Shown piece by piece: positions 8,872 through 17,354 of a stretch of 64,000 nt of DNA. Below the pieces are notes generated by a model, which was given only the letters and a program-made list of their open reading frames with translations, searched no databases and was not told the origin of the DNA. Source of the stretch: Clostridium intestinale DSM 6191 (GTDB lineage Bacteria; Bacillota; Clostridia; Clostridiales; Clostridiaceae); contig NZ_FQXU01000006.1 in NCBI RefSeq assembly GCF_900130055.1, forward strand, positions 234,410-298,409, written 5' to 3'. Each line of letters opens with the position of its first letter. The stretch's first letter is position 1. Position numbers and translations under genes: made by a program.

Positions 8872-9699
8872 ATGAAATTTATTTCATGGAATATTGATTC
8901 ATTAAATGCAGCACTAACAAGTTCTTCAGAAAGAGCTTTATTATCTAAAAATGTATTAAATTCGTTTATAGAACATAATCCAGATGTAGTTGCTTTACAG
9001 GAAACAAAGTTACCAAGTAATGGCCCTTCTAAAAAACATTTAGAAATTTTGAAGGAGATGTTTCCCGATTATAAAGTTGTTTGGAACAGTTCAGTTGAGC
9101 CAGCGCGTAAGGGTTATGCTGGGACAATGTTTTTATATAAGGAGAATTTAGAACCAGTTGTTACCTATCCAGAAATCGGTGCACCAAGTACCATGGACTA
9201 TGAGGGAAGAATAATTACTCTAGAGTTTGATGACTTTTTCTTAACTCAAGTTTACACTCCTAATGCAGGGGATGGACTCAATCGTTTGGAAGAACGCCAG
9301 ATTTGGGATATAAAATATGCAGAATATCTAGCAAGCCTAGATAAAGATAAATATGTTATTGCAACAGGTGATTTCAACGTAGCTCATAAGGAAATAGACT
9401 TGGCTCATCCTAATAGCAATCGTAATTCACCTGGATTTACTGATGAGGAACGTCAAGGTTTCACAAATCTTTTATTAAAAGGGTTTACAGATACTTTCCG
9501 TTATATTCACGGAGAAATAAAAGATGTTTATACTTGGTGGGCTCAGAGAGCTAAAACTAGTAAAATTAACAATTCTGGATGGAGAATTGACTATTGGATA
9601 GTTAGTAATCGTATTGCGGATAAGGTTATAAAATCTGAAATGGTTGATTCAGGTACAAGACAAGACCATGGGCCAATATTACTTGAAATTGATTTGTAG
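8872..9699 (+). CDS. exoA: Exodeoxyribonuclease III (AP endonuclease)
   Basis: Mg2+-dependent 3'-5' exonuclease and class II AP endonuclease in base excision repair, cytoplasmic. 275 residues. All ExoIII motifs are present: KFISWNIDSLNA at the N-terminus, the metal-binding Glu44 in VVALQETKLP, RIITLEFDDFFLTQVYTPNAG, the DFN pair in ATGDFNVAHKEIDLAHP, the RIDYW motif, and the catalytic histidine in RQDHGPI. The start follows AAAGGAGGATAAGTA. It is monocistronic with a strong terminator behind it. Confidence 0.95.
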   Translation: MKFISWNIDSLNAALTSSSERALLSKNVLNSFIEHNPDVVALQETKLPSNGPSKKHLEILKEMFPDYKVVWNSSVEPARKGYAGTMFLYKENLEPVVTYPEIGAPSTMDYEGRIITLEFDDFFLTQVYTPNAGDGLNRLEERQIWDIKYAEYLASLDKDKYVIATGDFNVAHKEIDLAHPNSNRNSPGFTDEERQGFTNLLLKGFTDTFRYIHGEIKDVYTWWAQRAKTSKINNSGWRIDYWIVSNRIADKVIKSEMVDSGTRQDHGPILLEIDL

Positions 9700-9721
9700 T
9701 ATATAAAGAATTGTAAGCATT

Positions 9722-9777
9722 AACTGGATTTTTCGGGAGAGGACATTACTCCTAGAAAATCCAGTTTTCTTTTTTAT
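9722..9777 (+). terminator. Intrinsic terminator after exoA
   Basis: Perfect 11-bp stem AACTGGATTTT / AAAATCCAGTT with a 23-base loop and a T-rich tail (TTTTCTTTTTTA). Confidence 0.85.
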
Positions 9778-9835
9778 TGATGAATCTTTATTAGTATCTA
9801 CTATATCCTCATAGGCATTAGAGATAAACATATAT

Positions 9836-10921
9836 TTATTTTTTTGAGTTAATAGGTAGCATAACAGTCATGGTAGTTCCTACTCCTACCTCACTTTCAC
9901 ATAAAATACTTCCATCTAACAATTCTATAATTCTTTTTACTATGGATAGACCTAGACCATTGCCTTGTATTTTGTGTGATTCATCACATTGATAGAATTT
10001 GTCATATATTTTAATTAAGTTTTCCTTAGATATTCCAATTCCTTCGTCTCTAATTGAAAACTGAAAAAAATTATCTACGACTTTAGTTGTAATCCATATG
10101 GTACATTTTTGTTCTGAATATTTTATAGCATTATCAATTAGATTAGTCCACAATTGAAAGAGTAAGTCATAGTCACTTACTATACTACATTGTTCAAGTT
10201 GAAGTTCATACTGAATGTCCCTATCATGCCACTTCTCTCCAAGTAAAATAATACAGCGTCTAATTTGTTCATCCACTTTAACTTTCTGCTTCAAGTCTAC
10301 GATGTTCTGATGATCTAATCTAGACATATGTAGCATGTTTTCACTCATACGAGAAAGTCTTTGTGATTCTTGATAGATATATGAGAGGTACTCCTTTTGT
10401 TCTTCTTCACTAAGTCCTCCATCTAACAACATTTCAGAGAAACCTGCAATAGCTGCAACTGGGGTCTTAATTTCATGTGATACATTGCTCATAAAGTCCT
10501 TTCTCATATAGTCCATTCCATTTAATTCACGTGTCATTTTGTTAAAATTACTTGCCATTACAGAAATTTCGTCGGGATATAATTCGTTTTTCTTTCTTCT
10601 ATGATTATTATTAAATGATAATTGTACTGAAAAGTCGCCATCAGCTACCTTTTGTACTCCTTCGCTAATTTCAACAATAGGGTTAATTACATAAGATGCT
10701 GAATGCCAAAGTGCTACAACACTTAATATCATGGTTATAGCACAAGCAACAAGACACATAAATAAAGCAACTTTACTGGTGATTGGACCATTATAAAATA
10801 AAGAAAAACCAATAAGCACCATGAAATATGCGATTCCGCAGGAAGCGCATAGGATTATAATGGATGCTAATGCAAGCTTAAAACGTAGAGATATTCTGTT
10901 CTTTCTAAATTTTTTAGTCAT
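9836..10921 (-). CDS. Sensor histidine kinase with HAMP domain
   Basis: 361 residues. Two membrane segments at about 14-40 and 48-72 enclose a very short extracytoplasmic loop (FYNGPITSK), as in intramembrane-sensing kinases. A HAMP domain follows (about 75-130), then HisKA with phospho-acceptor His149 in NVSHEIKTPVAAIAGF. The ATPase core has the N box (LWTNLIDNAIKYS), G1 (DEGIGI) and G2 (GNGLGLSIV). Last gene of a four-gene minus-strand operon with a response regulator and an ABC exporter-type pair. The small loop suggests it senses through the permease or within the membrane. Confidence 0.92.
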   Translation of the reverse strand: MTKKFRKNRISLRFKLALASIIILCASCGIAYFMVLIGFSLFYNGPITSKVALFMCLVACAITMILSVVALWHSASYVINPIVEISEGVQKVADGDFSVQLSFNNNHRRKKNELYPDEISVMASNFNKMTRELNGMDYMRKDFMSNVSHEIKTPVAAIAGFSEMLLDGGLSEEEQKEYLSYIYQESQRLSRMSENMLHMSRLDHQNIVDLKQKVKVDEQIRRCIILLGEKWHDRDIQYELQLEQCSIVSDYDLLFQLWTNLIDNAIKYSEQKCTIWITTKVVDNFFQFSIRDEGIGISKENLIKIYDKFYQCDESHKIQGNGLGLSIVKRIIELLDGSILCESEVGVGTTMTVMLPINSKK

Positions 10922-10938
10922 AGGTCTATAATCCTTTC

Positions 10939-11607
10939 CTATATTTTTGCTTTATAGCCTAGCCCACGAATTGTCACTATTTCAAAGTCAGTACAATGTT
11001 CAAATTTTCTACGAAGTTTCTTGATATGAGAGTCTATAGTACGGTCATCTACATCAGTATCCATTCCCCATATCTCATCCAATAACTCTTGTCTTGTGAA
11101 TATCTTATTAGGATTACTAAGAAGCTTAAAGAGTAAGTAAAATTCCTTGGGAGGCATTTCGAAGATTTCATCATGTACCTTAACTGTTAGTGCATTATAA
11201 TCAAGTAAGGTATCGCCAACTACTAACTTCTTCTCGTTTGCAATTTGAGCTCTTCTTAACAATGCCTTTACTCGGAGTACTAATTCTCTCATGCTAATTG
11301 GCTTAATCATATAATCATCCGTTCCAGCGCGAAATCCTTTTTCCATATCTTCAAATTGATTCTTAGCTGTTATCATTAGAATTGGAATGGTATATTCTGC
11401 ATCACGAAGCTCTTTGGCTAATTGATATCCATTCATATTTGGCATCATTATATCACTAATAATCAAATCAATATGTTCCTTGTCCAGTAAGTCCAAAGCC
11501 TGTTTTCCATCAAATGATGTAAAAACATGATAGGACTCTTGATGTAACTTTGCACATATCATTCTGTTCAGTATCTCATCATCTTCAACAACAAGAATGG
11601 AGAACAT
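10939..11607 (-). CDS. OmpR-family response regulator
   Basis: 222 residues. The receiver domain spans about 1-115 with acidic pocket EDD (8-10), phospho-acceptor Asp52 in IISDIMMPNMNG, and the conserved Thr and Lys (LMITAK). A winged-helix DNA-binding domain (125-222) contains FYLLFKLLSNPNKIFTRQEL and ends with RTIDSHIKKLRRKFE and RGLGYKAKI. It lies 17 bases upstream of the kinase gene and is its likely partner. The direct repeats at 13543 and 13575 in the operon promoter region are candidate binding sites. Confidence 0.94.
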   Translation of the reverse strand: MFSILVVEDDEILNRMICAKLHQESYHVFTSFDGKQALDLLDKEHIDLIISDIMMPNMNGYQLAKELRDAEYTIPILMITAKNQFEDMEKGFRAGTDDYMIKPISMRELVLRVKALLRRAQIANEKKLVVGDTLLDYNALTVKVHDEIFEMPPKEFYLLFKLLSNPNKIFTRQELLDEIWGMDTDVDDRTIDSHIKKLRRKFEHCTDFEIVTIRGLGYKAKI

Positions 11608-11626
11608 GCTATCACCTACTTTCTTC

Positions 11627-12331
11627 TTAATGATTAACTGCTTTATAATCAGCTACCTTTTTTAATTGAGAGTTTTCTAATCTGTATACCACATCAACTA
11701 GGTCTAATACTCTTTCATCATGAGTTACCATGATGGCAGCCTTATTATGTTTTTTAACTTCTTTCTTAATTAACTCTACTACCTGTCTACCTCTAACTCC
11801 ATCTAAGCTCGCTGTTGGTTCATCGGCTAAAATAACATCTGGATTATTCATAAATGCTCTTGCAATTGCCACTCGTTGTTTTTCACCACCAGACATCTTT
11901 GAGGGATATTTGTTTGAACATTCTGATAGTCCAAGATCATTTAACATATCATCTGCATTCATTTTAGATTTTCCATTTTTTTTATTCATATCTAGAACTA
12001 ATGTAAGCTGCTCCTTTGCTGTTAGATAAGGAAATAAGTGATGACTCTGAAAAATAAATCCAATCTTTTCTCTACGAATTTTAACAAGTTTTTTGTTTTG
12101 TTTATTCAAAAGCTTTTCTCCTCCTACCACAACGCTACCATCTGTAGGTGAAAGTAACGCACCTGATATGGATAGAAATGTACTTTTACCTGAACCAGAG
12201 GGACCGATAATTGCAATAAATTGACCTGGCTTTACCTCAAGAGAAACATTTTTTAAGATGTTATTTTGTTGTTCACCATCTTGATAAGATTTTGATATAT
12301 TATTTAACTGTAATGCATATTCATTTTTCAT
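11627..12331 (-). CDS. ABC transporter ATP-binding protein (MacB/LolD type)
   Basis: 234 residues, one nucleotide-binding domain: Walker A GPSGSGKST, Q-loop in FIFQSHHLFPYL, signature MSGGEKQRVAIARAF, Walker B VILADEPTASLD and the switch histidine in MVTHDE. It belongs to the class that energises FtsX/MacB-type permeases. The start codon overlaps the permease stop by one base (TAATG), so the two are translationally coupled and form one complex. Such complexes act in lipoprotein handling, antimicrobial peptide efflux or mechanotransmission rather than nutrient import; the substrate is unknown. Confidence 0.93.
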   Translation of the reverse strand: MKNEYALQLNNISKSYQDGEQQNNILKNVSLEVKPGQFIAIIGPSGSGKSTFLSISGALLSPTDGSVVVGGEKLLNKQNKKLVKIRREKIGFIFQSHHLFPYLTAKEQLTLVLDMNKKNGKSKMNADDMLNDLGLSECSNKYPSKMSGGEKQRVAIARAFMNNPDVILADEPTASLDGVRGRQVVELIKKEVKKHNKAAIMVTHDERVLDLVDVVYRLENSQLKKVADYKAVNH

Positions 12332-13422
12332 TATTCGTTTCCTCCTATTATAACAATCGGGTCAACTTTGGCAACTTTTATTATTGATACTAAACTTGTG
12401 AGTAAAGAAATCATGATAAAAACAATAGATATAATAATAACTGATGGGATTTTAAGAGCAAAGGGCATACTACTTGGGAGAATAGATGCCATACCAATTG
12501 AAAGAAGATTGCCAATAATAACTCCAAACATTGAAAGAATTAGAACCTGACTAATAATATATCTTGTAAGTTCTGACATCTTCATTCCTATGGCTTTAAG
12601 AACACCAAACTGTTTTTGTTTCTGTATAGTAATTACATAGAAAAATACACCTAGTACTGCTGCTGATATTATTACTAGTACCCAAAGAATCATCTTAATA
12701 GTTAACTGCTCAGCAGAATAGCCAGGAAGATTATTAATAACCGTTTCTTTATCGATCACTTCTAATCCGTTTATATTTATATTATCGATGTCTGAGCCTT
12801 GAACTGCTATTGCATTATACTTTTCAGTATAAGAAGAACTTACTAGTAGATTAAGGGCTGTAAATGTATCATCCTTGATAAAGCCTACTGGTGAGTGTCC
12901 ATACATTTCATCATGTGTAAATCCTACTACGGTTAAAGAAAGTCCTGTTACAGAATCCTTTACCACATCTCCAAGAGTTATATTTTGATCTTTAAAGGAA
13001 TCATCTAATAAAACAGGATATTCTACTGAGGAGTCTTTTAGTGATTCTCCTTGCGATATTTCTGGAGAAAGAAAACTTTCTGGATCAATAGCAAAATAAG
13101 TAATATCTAATTTCTTTTCATCTACTGATGTATTAATATTGGATCTTTTAATATTAAGATTTGTTACATTATCATTTGTTTGAGATGCTACTTCTTCTAG
13201 TACATCTGTTTTTATATCAGATATTGAAATTAAGTTTTCTGCATCTGCACTTACTACGAAATACTCTGCATCTGTCTTTTCAATGGTTGCACTAATAGCC
13301 CAACCAAGTCCATTTGCTAGTCCTGATAAAAATACAACCATAAATATCATCAGAACTAGTATGCTCTCTATCAGTGCATACTTTAATATGCCATGTTTTA
13401 TTTCTTTCCATGCTAATTTCAT
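12331..13422 (-). CDS. FtsX/MacB-type ABC transporter permease
   Basis: 363 residues with the four-segment layout of this class. One membrane helix lies near residues 13-36 (LIESILVLMIFMVVFLSGL), then an extracytoplasmic domain of about 210 residues. Three helices fill the C-terminal third, with the FtsX-domain feature KQKQFGVLKAIGMKMSELTR. First gene of the operon permease-ATPase-regulator-kinase. The large domain is where substrate or signal would be met. The repeated promoter motif upstream suggests control by the operon's own regulator. Confidence 0.9.
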   Translation of the reverse strand: MKLAWKEIKHGILKYALIESILVLMIFMVVFLSGLANGLGWAISATIEKTDAEYFVVSADAENLISISDIKTDVLEEVASQTNDNVTNLNIKRSNINTSVDEKKLDITYFAIDPESFLSPEISQGESLKDSSVEYPVLLDDSFKDQNITLGDVVKDSVTGLSLTVVGFTHDEMYGHSPVGFIKDDTFTALNLLVSSSYTEKYNAIAVQGSDIDNININGLEVIDKETVINNLPGYSAEQLTIKMILWVLVIISAAVLGVFFYVITIQKQKQFGVLKAIGMKMSELTRYIISQVLILSMFGVIIGNLLSIGMASILPSSMPFALKIPSVIIISIVFIMISLLTSLVSIIKVAKVDPIVIIGGNE

Positions 13423-13537
13423 AACTTACCTCTTTCCTTATATGATTATCATGAGTGTGATTTATATTCGTCTTATTTTTCAAACGTAATTTTTTAACAG
13501 CGTTTTTACTCAAATTGCAAAAAATATTAAGATAAAT

Positions 13538-13584
13538 ATTACAGCTGTAATGACTATCGATGTACATAATATAAAGCTGTAATG
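13538..13584. promoter_or_regulatory. Palindrome plus direct repeat, candidate response-regulator site
   Basis: ATTACAGCTGTAAT (13538-13551) is a perfect 14-bp palindrome. Its right half AGCTGTAATG (13543-13552) recurs exactly at 13575-13584, 32 bases on, about three helical turns. It lies 115-165 bases upstream of the permease start. OmpR-family regulators bind such direct repeats; assignment to the operon's regulator is inference. Confidence 0.45.
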
Positions 13585-13740
13585 TGACCTGAATATGACC
13601 AAATTAAAAATAAGAGGAGAATAGGGAATATAAAAATGGAAGTAAATAATATTATTTGATATAATGAACATAAAAATTTAGTAGACAATACTATCTATGT
13701 AAAGGAAAGTATACAATTAAAAAGGTTACTAAAAAAACAA

Positions 13741-13769
13741 TTGACAGCTTTGTAGGATAAGCATAATAA
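13741..13769 (+). promoter_or_regulatory. Probable sigma-A promoter of the DUF2974 gene
   Basis: TTGACA (13741-13746), 17-base spacer, TAATAA (13764-13769); the alternative minus-10 CATAAT gives a 15-base spacer. About 60 bases upstream of the start codon. Confidence 0.55.
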
Positions 13770-13830
13770 ATTATAAAAAACGGAAAGATATTAGCATTAG
13801 TTTAAAACAATGGCTTAGGAGAGATAAAAC

Positions 13831-14913
13831 ATGAATATTATAGATTATGCAGAGTCACAAATGGAAGATTTTAAAACCACTAAGTTCAGTCTAGTAGATA
13901 GCTTGGTTTTATCTCAATTTGCATATATTCATTTTAATAAAGTTGTACCGAATATTTTAGATAGAAGTGAGCCTGTAAGAATTGGAGATTTGTTAAAAGC
14001 AGAACATATTCCTCATATGCTTAAGAATGTCAGAGATCCAAAAAGCAATAATAGACTTTTAATAGCGCTTGGAATGAGTCCAAGGTTTAGGGATATTCGT
14101 ATGTGCTGCTATTCAGACAGTTTAGATATAACTTTACAAAAACAATTTGCGGCTGTAACTTACCTAATTGATGATGAGATAGCTTATGTCGCCTATAGAG
14201 GTACTGATGCTACTATTGTAGGATGGAAAGAGGACTTCAACATGGCTTTTATTTCTCCAGTTCCTGCTCAGCAAGAGGGCGTTGTCTATTTAAATGCTGT
14301 TGCCGAAAGGTTTCCACATCTATTAATGGTAGGGGGACATTCTAAGGGAGGAAATGTTGCTGTTTATTCAGCTATGGAGTGTAATCAAGATATACAAGAA
14401 CGTATCGTTGGAATTTACAGTCACGATGGACCTGGCTTTAGAGAAGAAATCTTTACAAGCGAAAAATATGCACATATCAAATCAAAGATACATAAAACTT
14501 TGCCACAGTCATCTTTAGTTGGAATGCTTTTGCAGCATCAGGAAGATTATCTTGTTGTAGAAAGCAACGAGTTTTGGATTATGCAACATGACCCTTTTTC
14601 ATGGGTAGTTAATGAACGTGATTTTAAATATACACAAGGACTTACTAAAGATGCAGAGTATACTAATACCGTTATTAATGATTGGCTTTCATCTTTGGAT
14701 GATGAAAAGCGAGAGTTATTCATTACAACACTTTATAGTGTATTTGAATCCATTGGAGTTGTAAACCTTAGTGATTTGACAGAGGATTGGCGCAAAAAAG
14801 TAGGTATAGCCATGGGAGCTGTAAGAGGTATTGATGCAGAAACCAAGCGTTTTGTTTCTGCTACAATAAGATCTCTTTTGTCATTGTATGTAAAGAATTT
14901 ACGTTTGTTTTAA
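13831..14913 (+). CDS. DUF2974 (Mbeg1-like) alpha/beta hydrolase
   Basis: 360 residues, the usual size of the DUF2974/Mbeg1-like family common in Clostridia. It begins MNIIDYAESQMEDFKTTKFS followed by LVDSLVLSQFAYIHF, the family signature. The lipase-like core includes YVAYRGTDATIVGWKEDFNM and the nucleophile elbow GGHSKGGNVAVYSA. No signal peptide, so probably cytoplasmic. Substrate unknown. The stop overlaps that of the convergent TetR gene by 4 bases (TTAA), so there is no room for a separate terminator. The start follows TAGGAGAG. Confidence 0.85.
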   Translation: MNIIDYAESQMEDFKTTKFSLVDSLVLSQFAYIHFNKVVPNILDRSEPVRIGDLLKAEHIPHMLKNVRDPKSNNRLLIALGMSPRFRDIRMCCYSDSLDITLQKQFAAVTYLIDDEIAYVAYRGTDATIVGWKEDFNMAFISPVPAQQEGVVYLNAVAERFPHLLMVGGHSKGGNVAVYSAMECNQDIQERIVGIYSHDGPGFREEIFTSEKYAHIKSKIHKTLPQSSLVGMLLQHQEDYLVVESNEFWIMQHDPFSWVVNERDFKYTQGLTKDAEYTNTVINDWLSSLDDEKRELFITTLYSVFESIGVVNLSDLTEDWRKKVGIAMGAVRGIDAETKRFVSATIRSLLSLYVKNLRLF

Positions 14914-15500
14914 TCCATATTAACATTGATTCGAGCAGTTAATGATTCATTTAAGTGATCTATTGTTAATTTGTAAAGTTCATCTGGTGAAAGATTTTTG
15001 TCATTTAAGACCCATGTTTCTAAGACACTGAAAATAATATTAGATCTAATATTTAACATATAGTCATAAAATATGTTCTCTTTATATTCTATATTTGATT
15101 TCTCTAGTAAGTTCTTAGTTGTCCTTAAAATATTATCAATTATTATTTCTTTTTTATTAGTTGCTAAAAGTTGTTCTAGTATTAGAGAGTCTAAATACCA
15201 AAATCTTAAAAAAGGTTTTAGTAAAGATAATGGATGTATTTTGTTAGTATTTTTATTAGATTTATAGTTAGCATATAGATATTCACTTAATTTAATAAAT
15301 TTCTGATCTAGTTCATAACGTAATATATCATCTAAAGAATCATAGTTTCTATAAAAAGTTGCACGACTAACTTGAGATCTTTCTATAACTTCAGTAATTT
15401 TAATATCTTCATACTTCTTTTCTTCTAATAGCGAACTTAGAGCATTATATATAAATTTTGAGGTTTGTATTGAACGCTTGTCATTCTTGATATGATACAT
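14910..15500 (-). CDS. TetR/AcrR family transcriptional regulator
   Basis: 196 residues from the ATG at 15500, which lies 8 bases after AGGAG; a GTG at 15509 overlaps that site. The N-terminal helix-turn-helix is clear (KFIYNALSSLLEEKKYEDIK, then VIERSQVSRATFYRNYDSLD). The C-terminal half is helical with no named ligand pocket; layout is like the Dha-kinase-type TetR_C group. Divergent from the membrane-anchored gene at 15611. A 12-bp inverted repeat flanks that gene's promoter, so this regulator most likely represses it. Confidence 0.9.
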   Translation of the reverse strand: MYHIKNDKRSIQTSKFIYNALSSLLEEKKYEDIKITEVIERSQVSRATFYRNYDSLDDILRYELDQKFIKLSEYLYANYKSNKNTNKIHPLSLLKPFLRFWYLDSLILEQLLATNKKEIIIDNILRTTKNLLEKSNIEYKENIFYDYMLNIRSNIIFSVLETWVLNDKNLSPDELYKLTIDHLNESLTARINVNMD

Positions 15501-15513
15501 TTTATCCACTCCT

Positions 15514-15575
15514 GTTTCATAAAAATCAACTATATTTACATGGACAAAAGTATATCATATAATTTTTTATGAAAC
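15514..15575. promoter_or_regulatory. Promoter bracketed by a 12-bp inverted repeat, TetR operator candidate
   Basis: GTTTCATAAAAA (15514-15525) and its exact complement TTTTTATGAAAC (15564-15575) flank a near-ideal sigma-A promoter: TTTACA (15535-15540), 17 bases, TATAAT (15558-15563). The right arm begins just after the minus-10 box. Both arms lie between the divergent TetR and 15611 genes. Confidence 0.65.
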
Positions 15576-15610
15576 AAATGTATCTTAAAAAAGAAGGGAG
15601 AAGTTTTAAA

Positions 15611-16369
15611 ATGATTAAGAAGAAAACTATTATAATATTAGCTACAATAGTTACGGTTCTAATTGGAGTTGTATTATACATATTTGGAGGTAATACTGAT
15701 GAACTTGCAAAACATATCCCCGCAGTGGAAAAAACTCAATTTGTTGAGCATCCAAAGGATTGGAGAAACTTAAGGTATGGAGAAATTATACCTGTTTATA
15801 GAAAAGGAGCAAAGTTATATATTGAGGTATATAATTCAATTGATTCCAATGAATTGCCACAAGAATTATGGGAAAAAATTGATGCTGAAAAGTTAGCTAA
15901 GGAATATGGTGCTATGAAGGTATTACTTAATGGACCAAGGAATTGGGTAGTTAATACAATAGATGCAAAAGGGAATACGAAAAATGGAAAAGTAGCCGAT
16001 TTTGGTGGAATACAAATGACGCAAAGAGCAACTCTAGAAAAAACTATATTTGAAAAAGGTTTAGGTGAGTCATCATATACTGAGAACACAGTTAAAAGAG
16101 ATACTGTGTATACTTACTTTAAGGGAAATATGGTTTATGAGTTAATATCGCCTAAGGGAGAAAGATATAGAATGCAATCATATTCTCAAAATATAAATAA
16201 AAACTTAAAAATTGATGATTTAGAAAATTTAGGTGATGTACTGGAACTACCAGAAGGATGGAAGTATGAAGCAAAAATATTAGAAGAAGAGTCTAAATTA
16301 GAAAGTAATGGTGAAGCAATAGTAATAAACGATAACTTACAAAACGCTTATCAAAAAATTACTGATTAG
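15611..16369 (+). CDS. Membrane-anchored protein of unknown function
   Basis: 252 residues from the ATG at 15611, preceded by AAGAAGGGAG; an in-frame ATG at 15569 lies inside the promoter/operator. One N-terminal membrane helix (IIILATIVTVLIGVVLYIFG) anchors a soluble extracytoplasmic domain. That domain has FVEHPKDWRNLRYGEIIPVY near its start and VLLNGPRNWVVNTIDAKGNT in the middle. I do not recognise the family. It is the likely target of the divergent TetR regulator and is followed by a terminator, so it forms a single-gene unit. Confidence 0.75.
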   Translation: MIKKKTIIILATIVTVLIGVVLYIFGGNTDELAKHIPAVEKTQFVEHPKDWRNLRYGEIIPVYRKGAKLYIEVYNSIDSNELPQELWEKIDAEKLAKEYGAMKVLLNGPRNWVVNTIDAKGNTKNGKVADFGGIQMTQRATLEKTIFEKGLGESSYTENTVKRDTVYTYFKGNMVYELISPKGERYRMQSYSQNINKNLKIDDLENLGDVLELPEGWKYEAKILEEESKLESNGEAIVINDNLQNAYQKITD

Positions 16370-16394
16370 ACATCTTAAGAGAGTTATATAGTCT

Positions 16395-16432
16395 AAATTA
16401 GCACTTAGAATAAATCTAAGTGCTAATTTTAT
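16395..16432 (+). terminator. Intrinsic terminator
   Basis: Perfect 15-bp stem AAATTAGCACTTAGA / TCTAAGTGCTAATTT with a 5-base loop, running into a short T stretch. Confidence 0.7.
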
Positions 16433-16595
16433 GGTAGTAAATGGAGTTATTTGATACAATGGCTGTAAGAATAAATAAGGCTTTAAGAAAGTATAATAGC
16501 AGGTAATGAAGCATTTCAGTATTTATTAAAGAAAATGACTAATATATTTCATTTATCATGTGGGGAAACTATTAAAAACTTAGAAGGATGATTTT

Positions 16596-17268
16596 ATGCT
16601 TAAAATTAAGAAGTTGTATAAAGAGAAAAATAATATTGTCTTAAAAAATATAGATGTTGATTTAAATAAAAAAAGCTCCGTAAGTATAGAGTGTAGCAAC
16701 GAAATAAGTGATTTGCTTCTAGATCTGATATTAGGAAAAGAAATATTAGGAAAAGGCGAAATTTTAATAGATGGTATTAAAAATTCAGAGTATGTTAAGG
16801 GAAATATAGCAAACATAGGGATTGTACTAAGAGAAGATGCTCTTTATGAAAATATGACAATAGACGATTATATGAAGTTTTTTGCAGATATTTTTAGGAA
16901 CGAAGTTGATTATAAAAAAGTATTAATGAAGTTAGCACTTTTAGACGTTTCAAATACAAAAATTAAGAAGCTAAGTTATTCCCAAAAGAATTGTTATGAT
17001 AGAAATTGGTGCAACAGTAGGAATAAGTGTTAAAAATCAAATGGCTGCAGGAACAATAGGAACTCCTATATTTTCAAGATCCAGTAAAAGTGTAGAGTAT
17101 GTAGCGGGGATTTTGCCAAATTATAATATGGATATAATTTTTAGAAAGATATTTAGTGGAGGTGCTATTGAGATGGTAGATGCAAAAAATAGGGCAGTAA
17201 TAATATGGATAATAGCCTCTGGGATTATATTCATGCAAACATATAAAAGAATTGGATTAGATAAATAA
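16596..17268 (+). pseudogene. Deleted ABC-2 transporter: ATPase N-terminus joined to permease C-terminus
   Basis: 16596-16980 encodes the first 128 residues or so of an ABC ATPase (KIKKLYKEKNNIVLKNIDVD, IGIVLREDALYENMTIDDYM) up to the start of the signature (KKLSYSQK). The Walker A site is not recognisable (SIECSNEISDLLLDLI in its place). From 16990 the coding frame changes to what looks like the last 90 residues of an ABC-2 permease (IGATVGISVKNQMAAGTIGT, LPNYNMDIIFRKIFSGGAIE, MQTYKRIGLDK). Walker B, the switch region and most of the permease are absent, as expected from one large internal deletion across two adjacent genes. Confidence 0.65.
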
Positions 17269-17354
17269 GTATATTATAAATTTTGTATAGCTATTAATTA
17301 ACAAATAAACATTAACAGTAATTAAAACTAATGATAATAATGTAGGGAAAAGTA

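Larger units (their letters stand above)
13423..13830. other. 408-base divergent promoter region
   Basis: No gene. The left part serves the minus-strand ABC/two-component operon and holds the repeats at 13538-13584. The right part carries the promoter of the DUF2974 gene at 13741-13769. The middle (13590-13740) is AT-rich with nothing recognisable. Confidence 0.6.

Noticed and set aside
11730..12029. 99-codon plus-strand frame opposite the ABC ATPase gene
   Set aside because: It is the complementary shadow of a conserved nucleotide-binding domain and has no ribosome binding site.
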